DNA of 64,000 nucleotides. Source: JBAXXL01 sp037127915. GTDB taxonomy: Bacteria; Bacteroidota; Ignavibacteria; Kapaibacteriales; UBA2268. The stretch spans positions 10,969 through 74,968 of the forward strand of contig JBAXXL010000018.1 of the NCBI GenBank assembly GCA_037127915.1. Direction: 5' to 3'. A program made the translations under genes and the position numbers. Shown here piece after piece: positions 25,844 to 33,182 of this stretch. The notes beneath the pieces are model-generated. The model was not told the origin of the DNA. It saw only the letters and a list, made by a program, of their open reading frames with translations, and ran no database searches. Each line of letters starts with the position of its first letter. The first letter of the stretch is position 1.

Positions 25844-25971
25844 GGGCTGTCTCACAAGTATCAGATAGAAAACAGACGAGGACGTTTGCTCTACTATCCA
25901 ATTGATATATATTGTAGCACGGACGTCCCCGTCCGTGTATCAATTTAACATCTTGAGTTGTGAGACTGCCC
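25844..25971. mobile_element. MITE-like element with 14-bp terminal inverted repeats
   Basis: GGGCTGTCTCACAA (25844-25857) faces TTGTGAGACTGCCC (25958-25971), with one mismatch in 14 and 128 bp overall. The ends resemble those of IS elements beginning GGGCTGTCTCA. It has no transposase and no clear target-site duplication. A GTAG hairpin sits inside it. Confidence 0.65.
25914..25937 (+). repeat. GTAG-hairpin (REP-like) nested in the MITE-like element
   Basis: GTAG then CACGGACGTCCCCGTCCGTG. It is the same GTAG-plus-hairpin design as the copies inside sorting domains, with a different stem. Confidence 0.75.
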
Positions 25972-26090
25972 AACGAACTGAAATTAGGAAGACATTAACT
26001 TTAGAATTATTTAAAATAATATTAATTTTGTAAATAATAATATAATTTAAAACGTCTTAAAACATAGATAAATTCAAATCAGAGTAATTT

Positions 26091-26579
26091 ATGGAAAAGA
26101 AACTGAAAATATATCTTGATACTTCTGTAATTAATTTTCTTTTTGCTGATGATGCACCAGAGAAGAAAGAAGTAACAATTAATTTTTTTGAAAATAATTT
26201 AAATGATTATGATGTCTATATTTCAAGTATTGTATTCGACGAAATTGATAATACAAGAAACGAAGAAAAAAAATTGCTACTTTATCAAGCTATACAAGAC
26301 TATAAGCTATTAAATTTTGATATTGTAAATGATAACATACTTGAAATTGCCAATCATTATATAAATGAAGGTATTATTCCTAAAAATAAGTTTGAAGATG
26401 CAGTTCATATTGCTTTTGCCACTTATTATGAATTTGATATACTTTTATCTTGGAATTTTAAGCATTTATCTAACGTAAACAAACAACGGTTAATTAATTC
26501 GGTAAACCTTAATATTGGTTATACAAAACAATTATTATTACTAAATCCTTATGAGGTAGTATATGAAAATGAAGATTGA
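26091..26579 (+). CDS. PIN-domain toxin (type II toxin-antitoxin)
   Basis: 162 residues. The N-terminal strand IYLDTSVINFLF carries the first PIN Asp. The acidic SSIVFDEIDNT segment and KFEDAVHIAFATYYEFDILLSWNFKHL carry the remaining acidic residues and the conserved C-terminal W-N-F/H block. PIN toxins are Mg-dependent RNases. The gene comes before its presumed antitoxin, the reverse of canonical vapBC order, and overlaps it by 17 nt. It is AT-rich and lies beside a MITE, consistent with an acquired unit. Confidence 0.85.
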   Translation: MEKKLKIYLDTSVINFLFADDAPEKKEVTINFFENNLNDYDVYISSIVFDEIDNTRNEEKKLLLYQAIQDYKLLNFDIVNDNILEIANHYINEGIIPKNKFEDAVHIAFATYYEFDILLSWNFKHLSNVNKQRLINSVNLNIGYTKQLLLLNPYEVVYENED

Positions 26580-26742
26580 CAAATCACTTGAAGAAGTTTG
26601 GGAAATGAAGGCAAATGCAAGAGAAAGGTTTTTGAATAGCGGTTATAGTAACTATGCTGAATATTTAAAAAGCAGGCAGGAAGAGATAGACGAAATGCTA
26701 GCAAAAAAATACGAAGAAAAGCTTAATTATGTATTAAACTAA
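26563..26742 (+). CDS. Small antitoxin-like protein partner of the PIN toxin
   Basis: A 59-residue ORF starting inside the end of the PIN gene (ATG at 26563). It begins MKMKIDKSLEEVWEMKANA and continues with a charged helical stretch containing SNYAEYLKSRQEEIDEML. Small proteins opening with 'IDKSLEEVWEWK' next to toxin-first PIN genes are familiar to me from Bacteroidota and cyanobacteria. No DNA-binding motif is evident. The overlap implies coupled translation. Antitoxin function is inferred. Confidence 0.75.
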   Translation: MKMKIDKSLEEVWEMKANARERFLNSGYSNYAEYLKSRQEEIDEMLAKKYEEKLNYVLN

Positions 26743-26750
26743 TCAAATAC

Positions 26751-26784
26751 GAGTCCAACACATTGAAGGTGTTGGACTCTTTCT
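26751..26784 (+). terminator. Terminator of the PIN toxin-antitoxin unit
   Basis: GAGTCCAACAC pairs with GTGTTGGACTC around ATTGAAG and is followed by TTTCT. It lies 9 nt after the antitoxin stop. Confidence 0.75.
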
Positions 26785-26837
26785 ATATACCAAAAAGGGT
26801 TCAAAATTGTGAACCCTGAAAAATATGATTTCATTAT

Positions 26838-26866
26838 TCATCTGATGACTGCCAGTCATCAGATGA
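26838..26866. repeat. TCATCTGATGACT palindrome
   Basis: TCATCTGATGACT-GCC-AGTCATCAGATGA is a perfect 13-bp stem. It lies just past the stop of the minus-strand gene ending at 26875. A sequence-different but same-design copy (CTCATCCGATGACT...AGTCATCGGATGAG) is at 45392-45423. It may end transcription of the flanking gene. Confidence 0.7.
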
Positions 26867-26874
26867 GTTAAAGA

Positions 26875-28209
26875 TTACATCTTCACAAATTTCTCTTTAG
26901 CAATAATTCCACCATCGGATTCAATGAATATATAATATGTTCCTGGTTGTAAATTATTTTCCGTATTTATACTAATTTCGTTTGATCCTTTTTTTAAAAA
27001 TATTTCTTTACTATCAATTAAACGTGCATTTTCGTCGTATATTTTTATTAATCCGTTAAGTGATTCTTTACAGGAAATAGACAAATTTATCGTTTGATTG
27101 TTCATTGGATTTGGATAAGCTTTCAGTGACGCGACATCGTCTTTATCTTCAATACCTGTTAAAGAATTATATTTCAACACGTAATTCCCAAAACAGATGA
27201 CCATTCGGTGGTTTTTGCTTCCAACTTCAACGTCAAAAAGCCAGTTGCCTTTTGTTTCCTTGTTGTCATCAGTAAAACAATCCCGTGACCAGGTTTTACC
27301 GTAATCCTTGGATAAATATTCGTAATTATTAGAATAAGTTACAAGTGTCGAATCGTCTAGAAAATTTAAATTTAAAAATTCACCGTAATCATCTTTTATA
27401 TTTGAGCCATCATAAACAATTTCCCAATTTTTACCGACGTCAACTGACTTTTTTATAACAGCTGTTCCACTGGTTGGATTTAAAAACCCAGAAGACCAGA
27501 TTTCATTTTCGTTTTTGAATACATAATTCAAACAAATATTATTTGAATCGGGTATCCAATCCCAAGTTAATCCAAGATCGGTTGTTTTGGCTATATATTT
27601 CCAGGTACTTTCCATTCTATAGATAGAAACTAATATTAAGTTTTTATTAAAAATACTTATTTGGTAAGGAAAATACAATAGTTCAGGGTATGGAAAGCTT
27701 CTGTATTCGAGAGTTTTTCCGGCATCCTTGGTATAAATTAAACTATCTATCAAGCCATAAGTAATTATTCCTTCGTTTTTATCGAAAAAGTGCATATCAG
27801 TAAAAGCATCATCATCTAGAACCGAATGAGGAACATCTAATCGAAGACTATCCCAAGTGACACCACCATCATAAGTTTTATAAAAATGCCTGCCTTTAGC
27901 AACAGCGAAGATTGTATTTTTGTCCAATGCGAATAACTTAAGTCTTTGGCAAGGTAAATTCTTGTATTCTGTACCTGCAATTATACTGAAAATTGTTTCC
28001 CAAGAATTTCCATAATCGGTTGTTTTTCGTATGAACAACTCTTTTTTCGCTGGAGTCTCCGTAAATCCAGTGACATAAAAGGTATTACTATCGAGAGAAC
28101 AAATATCATTCAACGATGTATAAGGAGTGAATGATGTAATTTCCCACTTGGCATTAAGGGATATACTGAGGCAAAAAATCAGGAATAAAGTTAATATAAT
28201 ATTTTTCAT
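26875..28209 (-). CDS. Secreted sialidase/YCF48-like propeller protein with T9SS sorting domain
   Basis: About 444 residues from the ATG at 28209 (MKNIILTLFLIFCLS signal peptide). The longer frame to 28320 adds 37 residues that would bury the signal peptide. Repeated BNR-like turns (TTDYGNSWETI, TYDGGVTWDSL, TTDLGLTWDWI, SKDYGKTWSRD) indicate a BNR/YCF48 propeller. The final 80 residues (SLKAYPNPMNN...LQPGTYYIFIESDG...AKEKFVKM) form a sorting domain without palindromic inserts, a useful natural control. Confidence 0.85.
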   Translation of the reverse strand: MKNIILTLFLIFCLSISLNAKWEITSFTPYTSLNDICSLDSNTFYVTGFTETPAKKELFIRKTTDYGNSWETIFSIIAGTEYKNLPCQRLKLFALDKNTIFAVAKGRHFYKTYDGGVTWDSLRLDVPHSVLDDDAFTDMHFFDKNEGIITYGLIDSLIYTKDAGKTLEYRSFPYPELLYFPYQISIFNKNLILVSIYRMESTWKYIAKTTDLGLTWDWIPDSNNICLNYVFKNENEIWSSGFLNPTSGTAVIKKSVDVGKNWEIVYDGSNIKDDYGEFLNLNFLDDSTLVTYSNNYEYLSKDYGKTWSRDCFTDDNKETKGNWLFDVEVGSKNHRMVICFGNYVLKYNSLTGIEDKDDVASLKAYPNPMNNQTINLSISCKESLNGLIKIYDENARLIDSKEIFLKKGSNEISINTENNLQPGTYYIFIESDGGIIAKEKFVKM

Positions 28210-28457
28210 AAATAACTCCGAAAGCCAGAAATTCAAAAAAAAACATTTTTCTATTTTTACGTTTATGAACAAATGCAAATTAAAAATAAAAACAATACCC
28301 TCCAAATTTATTTTAAACAATAACTTGTAAAATTATAATAAAATATGCCATATAAATATATATATTTATATTTATTGATTTAAAAAAATATTTTCACAAT
28401 TGAAAAAATATTTATTTTTGTTGGAATTAGGGTGGTTGAGGTTGGTATAAACGAAGA

Positions 28458-28481
28458 AGACGTATCGTGCTACGTCTCTAC
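28458..28481 (-). repeat. GTAG-hairpin (REP-like), intergenic
   Basis: Minus strand: GTAG then AGACGTA-GCACGA-TACGTCT. An intergenic example of the same GTAG-plus-hairpin class that occurs inside the sorting domains. Confidence 0.75.
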
Positions 28482-28490
28482 CGTAAAAAA

Positions 28491-28516
28491 CGTTACCAAG
28501 CAGGAGCATGGTAACG
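28491..28516. repeat. CGTTACC-stem-GGTAACG hairpin, copy 3
   Basis: CGTTACCAAGCAGGAGCATGGTAACG. Compared with 13725-13750 the stem has changed from TTCC/GGAA to TTACC/GGTAA on both arms, a compensatory difference. Confidence 0.75.
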
Positions 28517-28809
28517 AGCTGATTGAAGAGCCAATCACGAATTTCAAATTACGGAGTTTTTTTTCTTCTTCTCATTAACAATTTACAATTAACCATTGAC
28601 AATTATTCTTTGCGGCTTCGCGTCTTTGCGGTGAATTCTTTATGAACTTTACGAACTGTCCGCCATTTACACCATTAAAGCCTATATTTCGTCATTTAAG
28701 ATATAAATAATTTCAAAATGTAAATTTCGATAATTTCCTCAGGTGCAAATTCAAGGAAAATTAACGAACCAAAAACAGATTAACAGAAACTCAATAAAGT
28801 TATAAAAAA

Positions 28810-29838
28810 ATGATATATAGTTACTTAATAATAGCAGGTTTAGTTTTAATGTCAGCTATATTTTCCGGTATGACAATCGGAATGTTTAGCTTTCGTACAG
28901 AAGATTTAGAAGCGAAAATGAATTCGGGAGACATTCGAGCCGCCCGGGTTTTTCATTTACGAAAAAATCCAAGTTTGTTACTTTCAACATTATTAATGGG
29001 AAATGTAGCTGTAAACTCTGCAATTTCAATATATTTGGGTTCACTTGCCTCGGGTTTGATTGCGGTTTTAATCGCGACCGGGCTTATAACACTTGTTGGT
29101 GAACTATTCCCGCAAGCACTTTTCAGCCGCCATACAATGCGGTATATCCCGTATTTCCTGTGGTTTGTACGATTGGTTGAGGTGATTCTTTATCCTATTA
29201 CCAAACCGCTGTCGCTTTTGTTGGATTTAATGCTTGGTAAGGAAAAAAACAAAGTATTGAGCAAAAAAGAAATTAGCGAGATAATCAAAAAGCAGGAAGA
29301 CGAGCCGGGTTCGGATATAGATGCCGATGAGGAGCGTATTATTTTGGGTGCGCTTACATTTTCCGATAAAACCGCTATAAACATTGGTACGCCCGCAACT
29401 GTCGTATATTATTTAAACGAATCCACCGAAATAAACACACAGCTGATTGAAGAAATTGTTCGCCACGGTTTCAGCCGTATCCCGCTATACAGCAATACTC
29501 CCGATAATATGACCGGAATATTGTATGTGAAGGATTTAATCAAGTTGATAGGGCAGTCGAGGACAATTACTGTCGGTGAAATCAGCAGAGTGAATAAAAT
29601 TTTGAAAGTGGACGAGGATATCAAACTCGATATTTTGTTCAACGAATTGATAAAATCCAAAATTCATTTAGCAATTTTATACGATGAATTCGGTGCTTTT
29701 TCCGGTATTATTACATTAGAGGATATTGTTGAGGAAATTCTAAGCGTCGAAATAGTGGACGAACAGGATGAATTTACCGATATGCAGAAAGTAGCTAAGG
29801 ATAAATCAAAATTAAGACACAGAATTAATAATAATTAG
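28810..29838 (+). CDS. CNNM/CorC-like transmembrane protein with CBS domains
   Basis: 342 residues. An N-terminal DUF21/CNNM transmembrane domain (about 1-150, three to four helices, with an early SAIFSGMTIGMFS helix) is followed by an acidic linker (KKEISEIIKKQEDEPGSDIDADEERIILGAL) and a tandem CBS pair (about 200-315, with SRIPLYSNTPDNMTGILYVKDLI and LAILYDEFGAFSGIITLEDIVEEIL). It lacks the usual C-terminal CorC_HlyC domain. Members are linked to Mg transport or homeostasis. The gene is convergent with the NifU-like gene, overlapping by 4 nt at the stops. Confidence 0.9.
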   Translation: MIYSYLIIAGLVLMSAIFSGMTIGMFSFRTEDLEAKMNSGDIRAARVFHLRKNPSLLLSTLLMGNVAVNSAISIYLGSLASGLIAVLIATGLITLVGELFPQALFSRHTMRYIPYFLWFVRLVEVILYPITKPLSLLLDLMLGKEKNKVLSKKEISEIIKKQEDEPGSDIDADEERIILGALTFSDKTAINIGTPATVVYYLNESTEINTQLIEEIVRHGFSRIPLYSNTPDNMTGILYVKDLIKLIGQSRTITVGEISRVNKILKVDEDIKLDILFNELIKSKIHLAILYDEFGAFSGIITLEDIVEEILSVEIVDEQDEFTDMQKVAKDKSKLRHRINNN

Positions 29839-30077
29839 CGAACTTCTTCTATGCGCCGAACTTCCGGCACTTTATGAAGAATATAACGTTCTATACCTGC
29901 CCGAAATGTCATCAGATGCATCGGGCAGTTTTTGCAGGCTCCCGTCATTCGCAATTCGAGCGTTTTGGTTTCATCTTCGAATCGCACAAATTCTATTCCG
30001 CCATCATCCTCTGCCAAATATGGCAGTAAATCGTTTATAGCGGATTGAATTCGTTCTAATAATTCTTTATTTTCCAT
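29835..30077 (-). CDS. NifU C-terminal-domain-like Fe-S scaffold protein
   Basis: About 80 residues: ELLERIQSAINDLLPYLAEDDGGIEFV, then LRMTGACKNCPMHLMTFRAGIERYI. The CxxC pair and the DGG motif are diagnostic of the NifU C-terminal domain, which assembles or carries an Fe-S cluster at a dimer interface. I prefer the ATG at 30077. An ATG at 30092 would add five residues. It overlaps the gene upstream, so the two are likely co-translated. Confidence 0.88.
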   Translation of the reverse strand: MENKELLERIQSAINDLLPYLAEDDGGIEFVRFEDETKTLELRMTGACKNCPMHLMTFRAGIERYILHKVPEVRRIEEVR

Positions 30078-30387
30078 TCTTATGGTATCCATTCAGTATT
30101 GGAGCCGTTATTTCTAAATCGATTCTTAATTCGTCGCTACCGACTTCGTCTTCAATGTACTGCCTAACCGCCGGTTTTAGGTAAACGTCGTCCAATCCAA
30201 CTTGTAATAATGCACGTGCTAACGACACAGCGCGCGTTTCTAAGGGTGTTGTTTTATTTATCAGTACTGTTTGATTGTCGTTCACAATAGCAAATCCTGT
30301 TTTGAATCTTCCTATATCTTTATGTATCTTTATGCCGAGGTTGTTTGCTGTTGTTTCTAATTCGTTGTATATATCTTTAATTTTCAT
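30067..30387 (-). CDS. Small conserved-looking protein upstream of the NifU-like gene, unknown
   Basis: 106 residues, no signal peptide. The first half (ELETTANNLGIKIHKDIGRFKTGFAIVNDNQTVLINKTTPLETRAVSLARAL) reads like an alpha/beta domain. The second (DDVYLKPAVRQYIEDEV) is helical and acidic. It overlaps the NifU-like gene by 11 nt. I do not recognise the family. The genomic tie suggests a role linked to Fe-S protein maturation, which is inference only. Confidence 0.6.
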   Translation of the reverse strand: MKIKDIYNELETTANNLGIKIHKDIGRFKTGFAIVNDNQTVLINKTTPLETRAVSLARALLQVGLDDVYLKPAVRQYIEDEVGSDELRIDLEITAPILNGYHKNGK

Positions 30388-30541
30388 TTTTTAATTTCGT
30401 TAATTCTTGTTGTTTCCCTATACAAAATTACGAAAATCCGCACCAGAGTGTTCAAAAAACTTTTCCACATTCCTAATCCTGGTTTCTTTTCATTCAAAAT
30501 TCAAAATTGTTAAAGATGGATTTCCGATGAATCGAGAAAGA

Positions 30542-30567
30542 CATTCCAAAGCGGGAGCTTGGGAACG
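30542..30567. repeat. CATTCC-stem-GGGAACG hairpin, copy 4
   Basis: CATTCCAAAGCGGGAGCTTGGGAACG, the fourth member of the CGTTCC family. The stem is intact except for minor mismatches. Confidence 0.65.
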
Positions 30568-30690
30568 AGAAAAATAAATGACATATATATATATCTGCGA
30601 AATATCTGCTTTTAATATTGAGCAAACAAAAAGTAATCTGTGTTAATCTGCCAAATCCGCGTCATCAGTGTTCCATTCTTTCGGCGGTGC

Positions 30691-30786
30691 ATTTGGGCTA
30701 AAGCCCATTAATCTCGCTTATATCAGCCCCACGACTTAAAAGTCGTGGCTATTCAAGAAGATGGATTCCCGATGCCTCGGGAAAGA
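30691..30786. repeat. Composite hairpin element, copy B, joined to a GGATTCCCG hairpin
   Basis: GGGCTAAAGCCC (30695-30706), CCACGACTTAAAAGTCGTGG (30729-30748), CTATTCAAGAAGATGG, then GGATTCCCG...CGGGAAAGAC. It is the reversed form of copy A at 10161-10234, which also shows the CATCTTCTTGAATAG junction. The two hairpin families therefore travel as one unit. Confidence 0.8.
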
Positions 30787-30877
30787 CAAACAAAAAATCT
30801 GTGTTAATCTGCCAAATCCGCATCATCAGTGTGCTAATTCCTAATCCTAATTCTTCAAATACAAAATTCAAAATTTA

Positions 30878-31252
30878 TTAAATGATTTCCAAAATCAAAT
30901 AGGCGTGGGCGTTATCGTCTGTATGCGAAAGCGATATATGGGCTTTAAGATGCGAGTATTTTTCTTGCAGGGAACCGAAAAGTTCTATATTAGGATTACC
31001 CGACAATTCGTTCACAATCCCCACTTCGTTTAATTTAAAACCCTCGGTAAAACCTGTTCCTATGGCTTTGCTGAACGCTTCTTTCGCGGCGAATCGAGCG
31101 GCGTAATGAACGTATTTTTTATCTTTATACAAGTCGCAATATTCAATTTCGGTTGGAGTGAAAACGCGCTTAACGAATTTATCGCCATATTTTTCGATTG
31201 ATTGTTTAATTCTGTTTACTTCGCATAAATCGGTGCCGATACCGTAAATCAT
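30878..31252 (-). CDS. acpS: Holo-[acyl-carrier-protein] synthase
   Basis: This 124-residue enzyme is of family length. The Mg-binding Asp is in IYGIGTDLCEVNRI near residue 8, and the second acidic ligand is in HYAARFAAKEAFSKAIGTGF near residue 58. The C-terminal HISLSHTDDNAHAYLILE block is conserved. It transfers 4'-phosphopantetheine from CoA to ACP for fatty-acid synthesis. It stands alone between repeat DNA and the divergent pepT. Confidence 0.95.
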   Translation of the reverse strand: MIYGIGTDLCEVNRIKQSIEKYGDKFVKRVFTPTEIEYCDLYKDKKYVHYAARFAAKEAFSKAIGTGFTEGFKLNEVGIVNELSGNPNIELFGSLQEKYSHLKAHISLSHTDDNAHAYLILEII

Positions 31253-31412
31253 AATTCTATCCTAATTTATAATATCCCATCTAAACGCATTTTAATTTAT
31301 TTTATTGCTAATCAAAAAACTTTATCAATTGATTTGTTCATACAACTATAAATAGTTAATTTTATACTCATTATAATTGTAAAAAAATAAAATATAAATA
31401 AAAGGAACGAAA

Positions 31413-32657
31413 ATGAAAGAAACAGCTTTGGAACGTTTTTTACGTTACGCAAAAATTGACACACAATCCGACCCAAATTCGGAAACCGCACCAACCACAA
31501 TGAAACAATTCGATTTAGCCAATTTACTGGTTAAAGAACTATTGGAAATGGGTATAGCAGATGCCGCAGTTGACGACAAATGCTACGTTTACGCGACTTT
31601 GCCAAGCAACCTGCCTGCCGGCGTTACTTGCCCAAAAATCGGTTTTATCGCACACGTTGACACCTCGCCTGACACAAGCGGAGCCAATGTAAAACCTAAT
31701 ATAATCGAAAAATATATGGGTGGCGATATTATTTTGCCCGGCGACCCAAGCCGAATAATCAAAGACGACCCAATCGAGAACCCTGCATTGAAAAGATGCA
31801 TCGGTCATAAAATTGTTACAAGCGACGGAACTACTTTGTTGGGTGCCGATGACAAAGGCGGTGTTGCCGCTATTATGACTATGGTTGATTATTATTTGTG
31901 CAATCCTGAAATCAAACACGGCGATATTGGAATCGCATTCACACCTGACGAAGAAGTCGGCCGCGGTGCCGATCATTTTGATGTTGCAAAATTCGGATGT
32001 GTTTATGCTTATACTGTTGACGGTGAAATGCCGGGCGAAATCAATAAAGAAACTTTCAGTGCTAATTCAGCAACCATAAAATTCTTTGGCCGCGACATCC
32101 ACCCTGGTTTTGGAAAAGACATCATGGTTAATTCCATCCGCGCTATGGCTGATGTTATCGCATTGATGCCAAAGGATATGGCTCCTGAAACAACGAATGA
32201 ACGCCAACCATACATTCATCCGCATAAAGTTGATGGTACTATTGCAGAATCACGTATTGATATATTATTGCGCGATTTCGATACCGAAGGTTTGACATTA
32301 CAAAAGCAAATTTTGGAAGAAATTATCGCGGAAGTCGAACCGAACTATCCAAAAACGAAAATCACGTTGGAGATTACCGAAAGCTACCGCAATATGCATG
32401 ACAAATTGATGGAAAACCCTATTGGTTTGGATTACTTATGGCAAGCCGCTGAGGAAGCCGGTGCAAATCCGTTTTGGGCGCCTATTCGCGGCGGCACAGA
32501 CGGTTCGCGCTTGACATTTATGGGATTGCCTTGCCCGAATATATACGCCGGCGGACAAAACTTCCATTCAAACACAGAGTGGATTTCGATTGATGCTTTA
32601 GAACTTTCGCTGAAGACATTAATTAATTTAGTTGAAATCTGGACAAAAAACATATAG
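31413..32657 (+). CDS. pepT: Peptidase T (tripeptidase, M20)
   Basis: This 414-residue protein matches PepT across its length. Metal-binding His81 and Asp83 are in GFIAHVDTSPDTSG, and LLGADDKGGVA carries the bridging Asp. TPDEEVGRGAD carries the catalytic Glu, and VDGEMPGEI and the late FHSNTEW supply further ligands. It is a cytosolic zinc aminotripeptidase. ATG at 31413 is preceded by AAAAGGAACGAAA, one of the better ribosome-binding sequences in the window. Confidence 0.95.
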   Translation: MKETALERFLRYAKIDTQSDPNSETAPTTMKQFDLANLLVKELLEMGIADAAVDDKCYVYATLPSNLPAGVTCPKIGFIAHVDTSPDTSGANVKPNIIEKYMGGDIILPGDPSRIIKDDPIENPALKRCIGHKIVTSDGTTLLGADDKGGVAAIMTMVDYYLCNPEIKHGDIGIAFTPDEEVGRGADHFDVAKFGCVYAYTVDGEMPGEINKETFSANSATIKFFGRDIHPGFGKDIMVNSIRAMADVIALMPKDMAPETTNERQPYIHPHKVDGTIAESRIDILLRDFDTEGLTLQKQILEEIIAEVEPNYPKTKITLEITESYRNMHDKLMENPIGLDYLWQAAEEAGANPFWAPIRGGTDGSRLTFMGLPCPNIYAGGQNFHSNTEWISIDALELSLKTLINLVEIWTKNI

Positions 32658-32688
32658 TTCATAAAGTTGAAAGTTCGTAAAGTATATA

Positions 32689-32720
32689 AAGAGAAGACGT
32701 TGCATCCAACGTCTTCTCTT
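32689..32720 (+). terminator. Terminator downstream of pepT
   Basis: AAGAGAAGACGTTG pairs with CAACGTCTTCTCTT around CATC. The stem is perfect over 14 bp. Confidence 0.7.
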
Positions 32721-33107
32721 GTTATACACAAGAAATCGGGCATATATGGTTAATTAAATAAGAATAGAGTGCTGATGACGCGGATTTTGTCGGAATCCGG
32801 ATACCCAAGATTTAAGGATGAAGAATCAATTATTAATGATAGATTATAAATGATTAATGAGAAGAAAAGAAAATAGGGAAAATTTTTAATTATCCTGAAA
32901 ATCCTAACATCCTGACAATCCTGATTCAGATAATTTTGGATTATTTCTTTGTGAACCATTTGCCTTCCTTGCGTTTTTTGTGGTTAAGTCTTCAAAAAAA
33001 CGTGTAAAAATTAATACTAATTTGCACTTTTATAAAATCGCAAGCCCATATAATAATTAATTTGCATTTACGAAACATATATTTTTTTCAAAAAGTGCAT
33101 AAATTTT

Positions 33108-33132
33108 GAAACTTTTTTCCTGCTGATGTGTC
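33108..33132 (+). promoter_or_regulatory. ECF-sigma-like promoter of the first DUF3160 gene
   Basis: GAAAC, 17 nt beginning TTTTTTCC, then GTC followed by TAATAGTATA. It is the same architecture and spacing as at 46036-46060 and, reversed, at 11820-11844 and 13539-13563. It lies about 50 nt before the start codon. Confidence 0.65.
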
Positions 33133-33182
33133 TAATAGTATATGAAATTGGTTACATTTAATTAAATATTAGTAAGGTTACT

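Larger units (their letters stand above)
25733..26090. other. Gap holding a MITE-like element and the PIN-gene promoter
   Basis: No gene is supported. The central part (25844-25971) is bounded by inverted repeats and contains a GTAG hairpin. Positions 25975-26090 are AT-rich and probably contain the promoter of the PIN toxin-antitoxin pair. Confidence 0.6.
28321..28809. repeat. Divergent gap with several repeat families
   Basis: No gene is visible. From left: AT-rich promoter DNA for the propeller gene, a GTAG hairpin (28458-28481), a CGTTACC hairpin (28491-28516), a TTAACCATTGACAATTATTC tract (about 28572-28606) and a TTGCGTCTTTGCGG-type block (about 28608-28635). After these comes unique DNA before the CNNM gene. 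Positions 28678-28705 (AAGCCTATATTTCGTCATTT) resemble part of the upstream region at 45969-45990. Confidence 0.65.
30388..30877. repeat. Gap of mixed dispersed repeats
   Basis: No gene is visible. It contains a degenerate GATGGATTTCCGATG hairpin (about 30514), a CATTCC...GGGAACG hairpin (30542-30567), and two GTGTTAATCTGCCAAATCCG-type blocks (about 30638 and 30799). Between those blocks lies the composite CCACGAC hairpin element (30691-30765), continuous with a GGATTCCCG hairpin (30757-30786). Confidence 0.75.
32658..33182. repeat. Gap: pepT terminator, dispersed repeats, DUF3160 promoter
   Basis: No gene is visible. A GTTCATAAAGTTGAAAGTTC-type 3' tract (32656-32690) leads into a terminator-like palindrome. 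Then come a CTGATGACGCGGATTTTG block (about 32771), a TTATAAATGATTAATGAG tract (about 32843) and a CCTGAAAATCCTAACATCC tract (about 32893-32925). The last 130 bases hold the ECF-like promoter. Confidence 0.75.

Noticed and set aside
25791..25973. 60-codon minus-strand ORF
   Set aside because: It spans the MITE-like element and its nested hairpin. Its codons come from repeat DNA and it has no recognisable protein features.
28210..28320. Extended N-terminus of the sialidase-like protein
   Set aside because: It adds 37 residues ahead of a clean signal peptide starting at the ATG at 28209.
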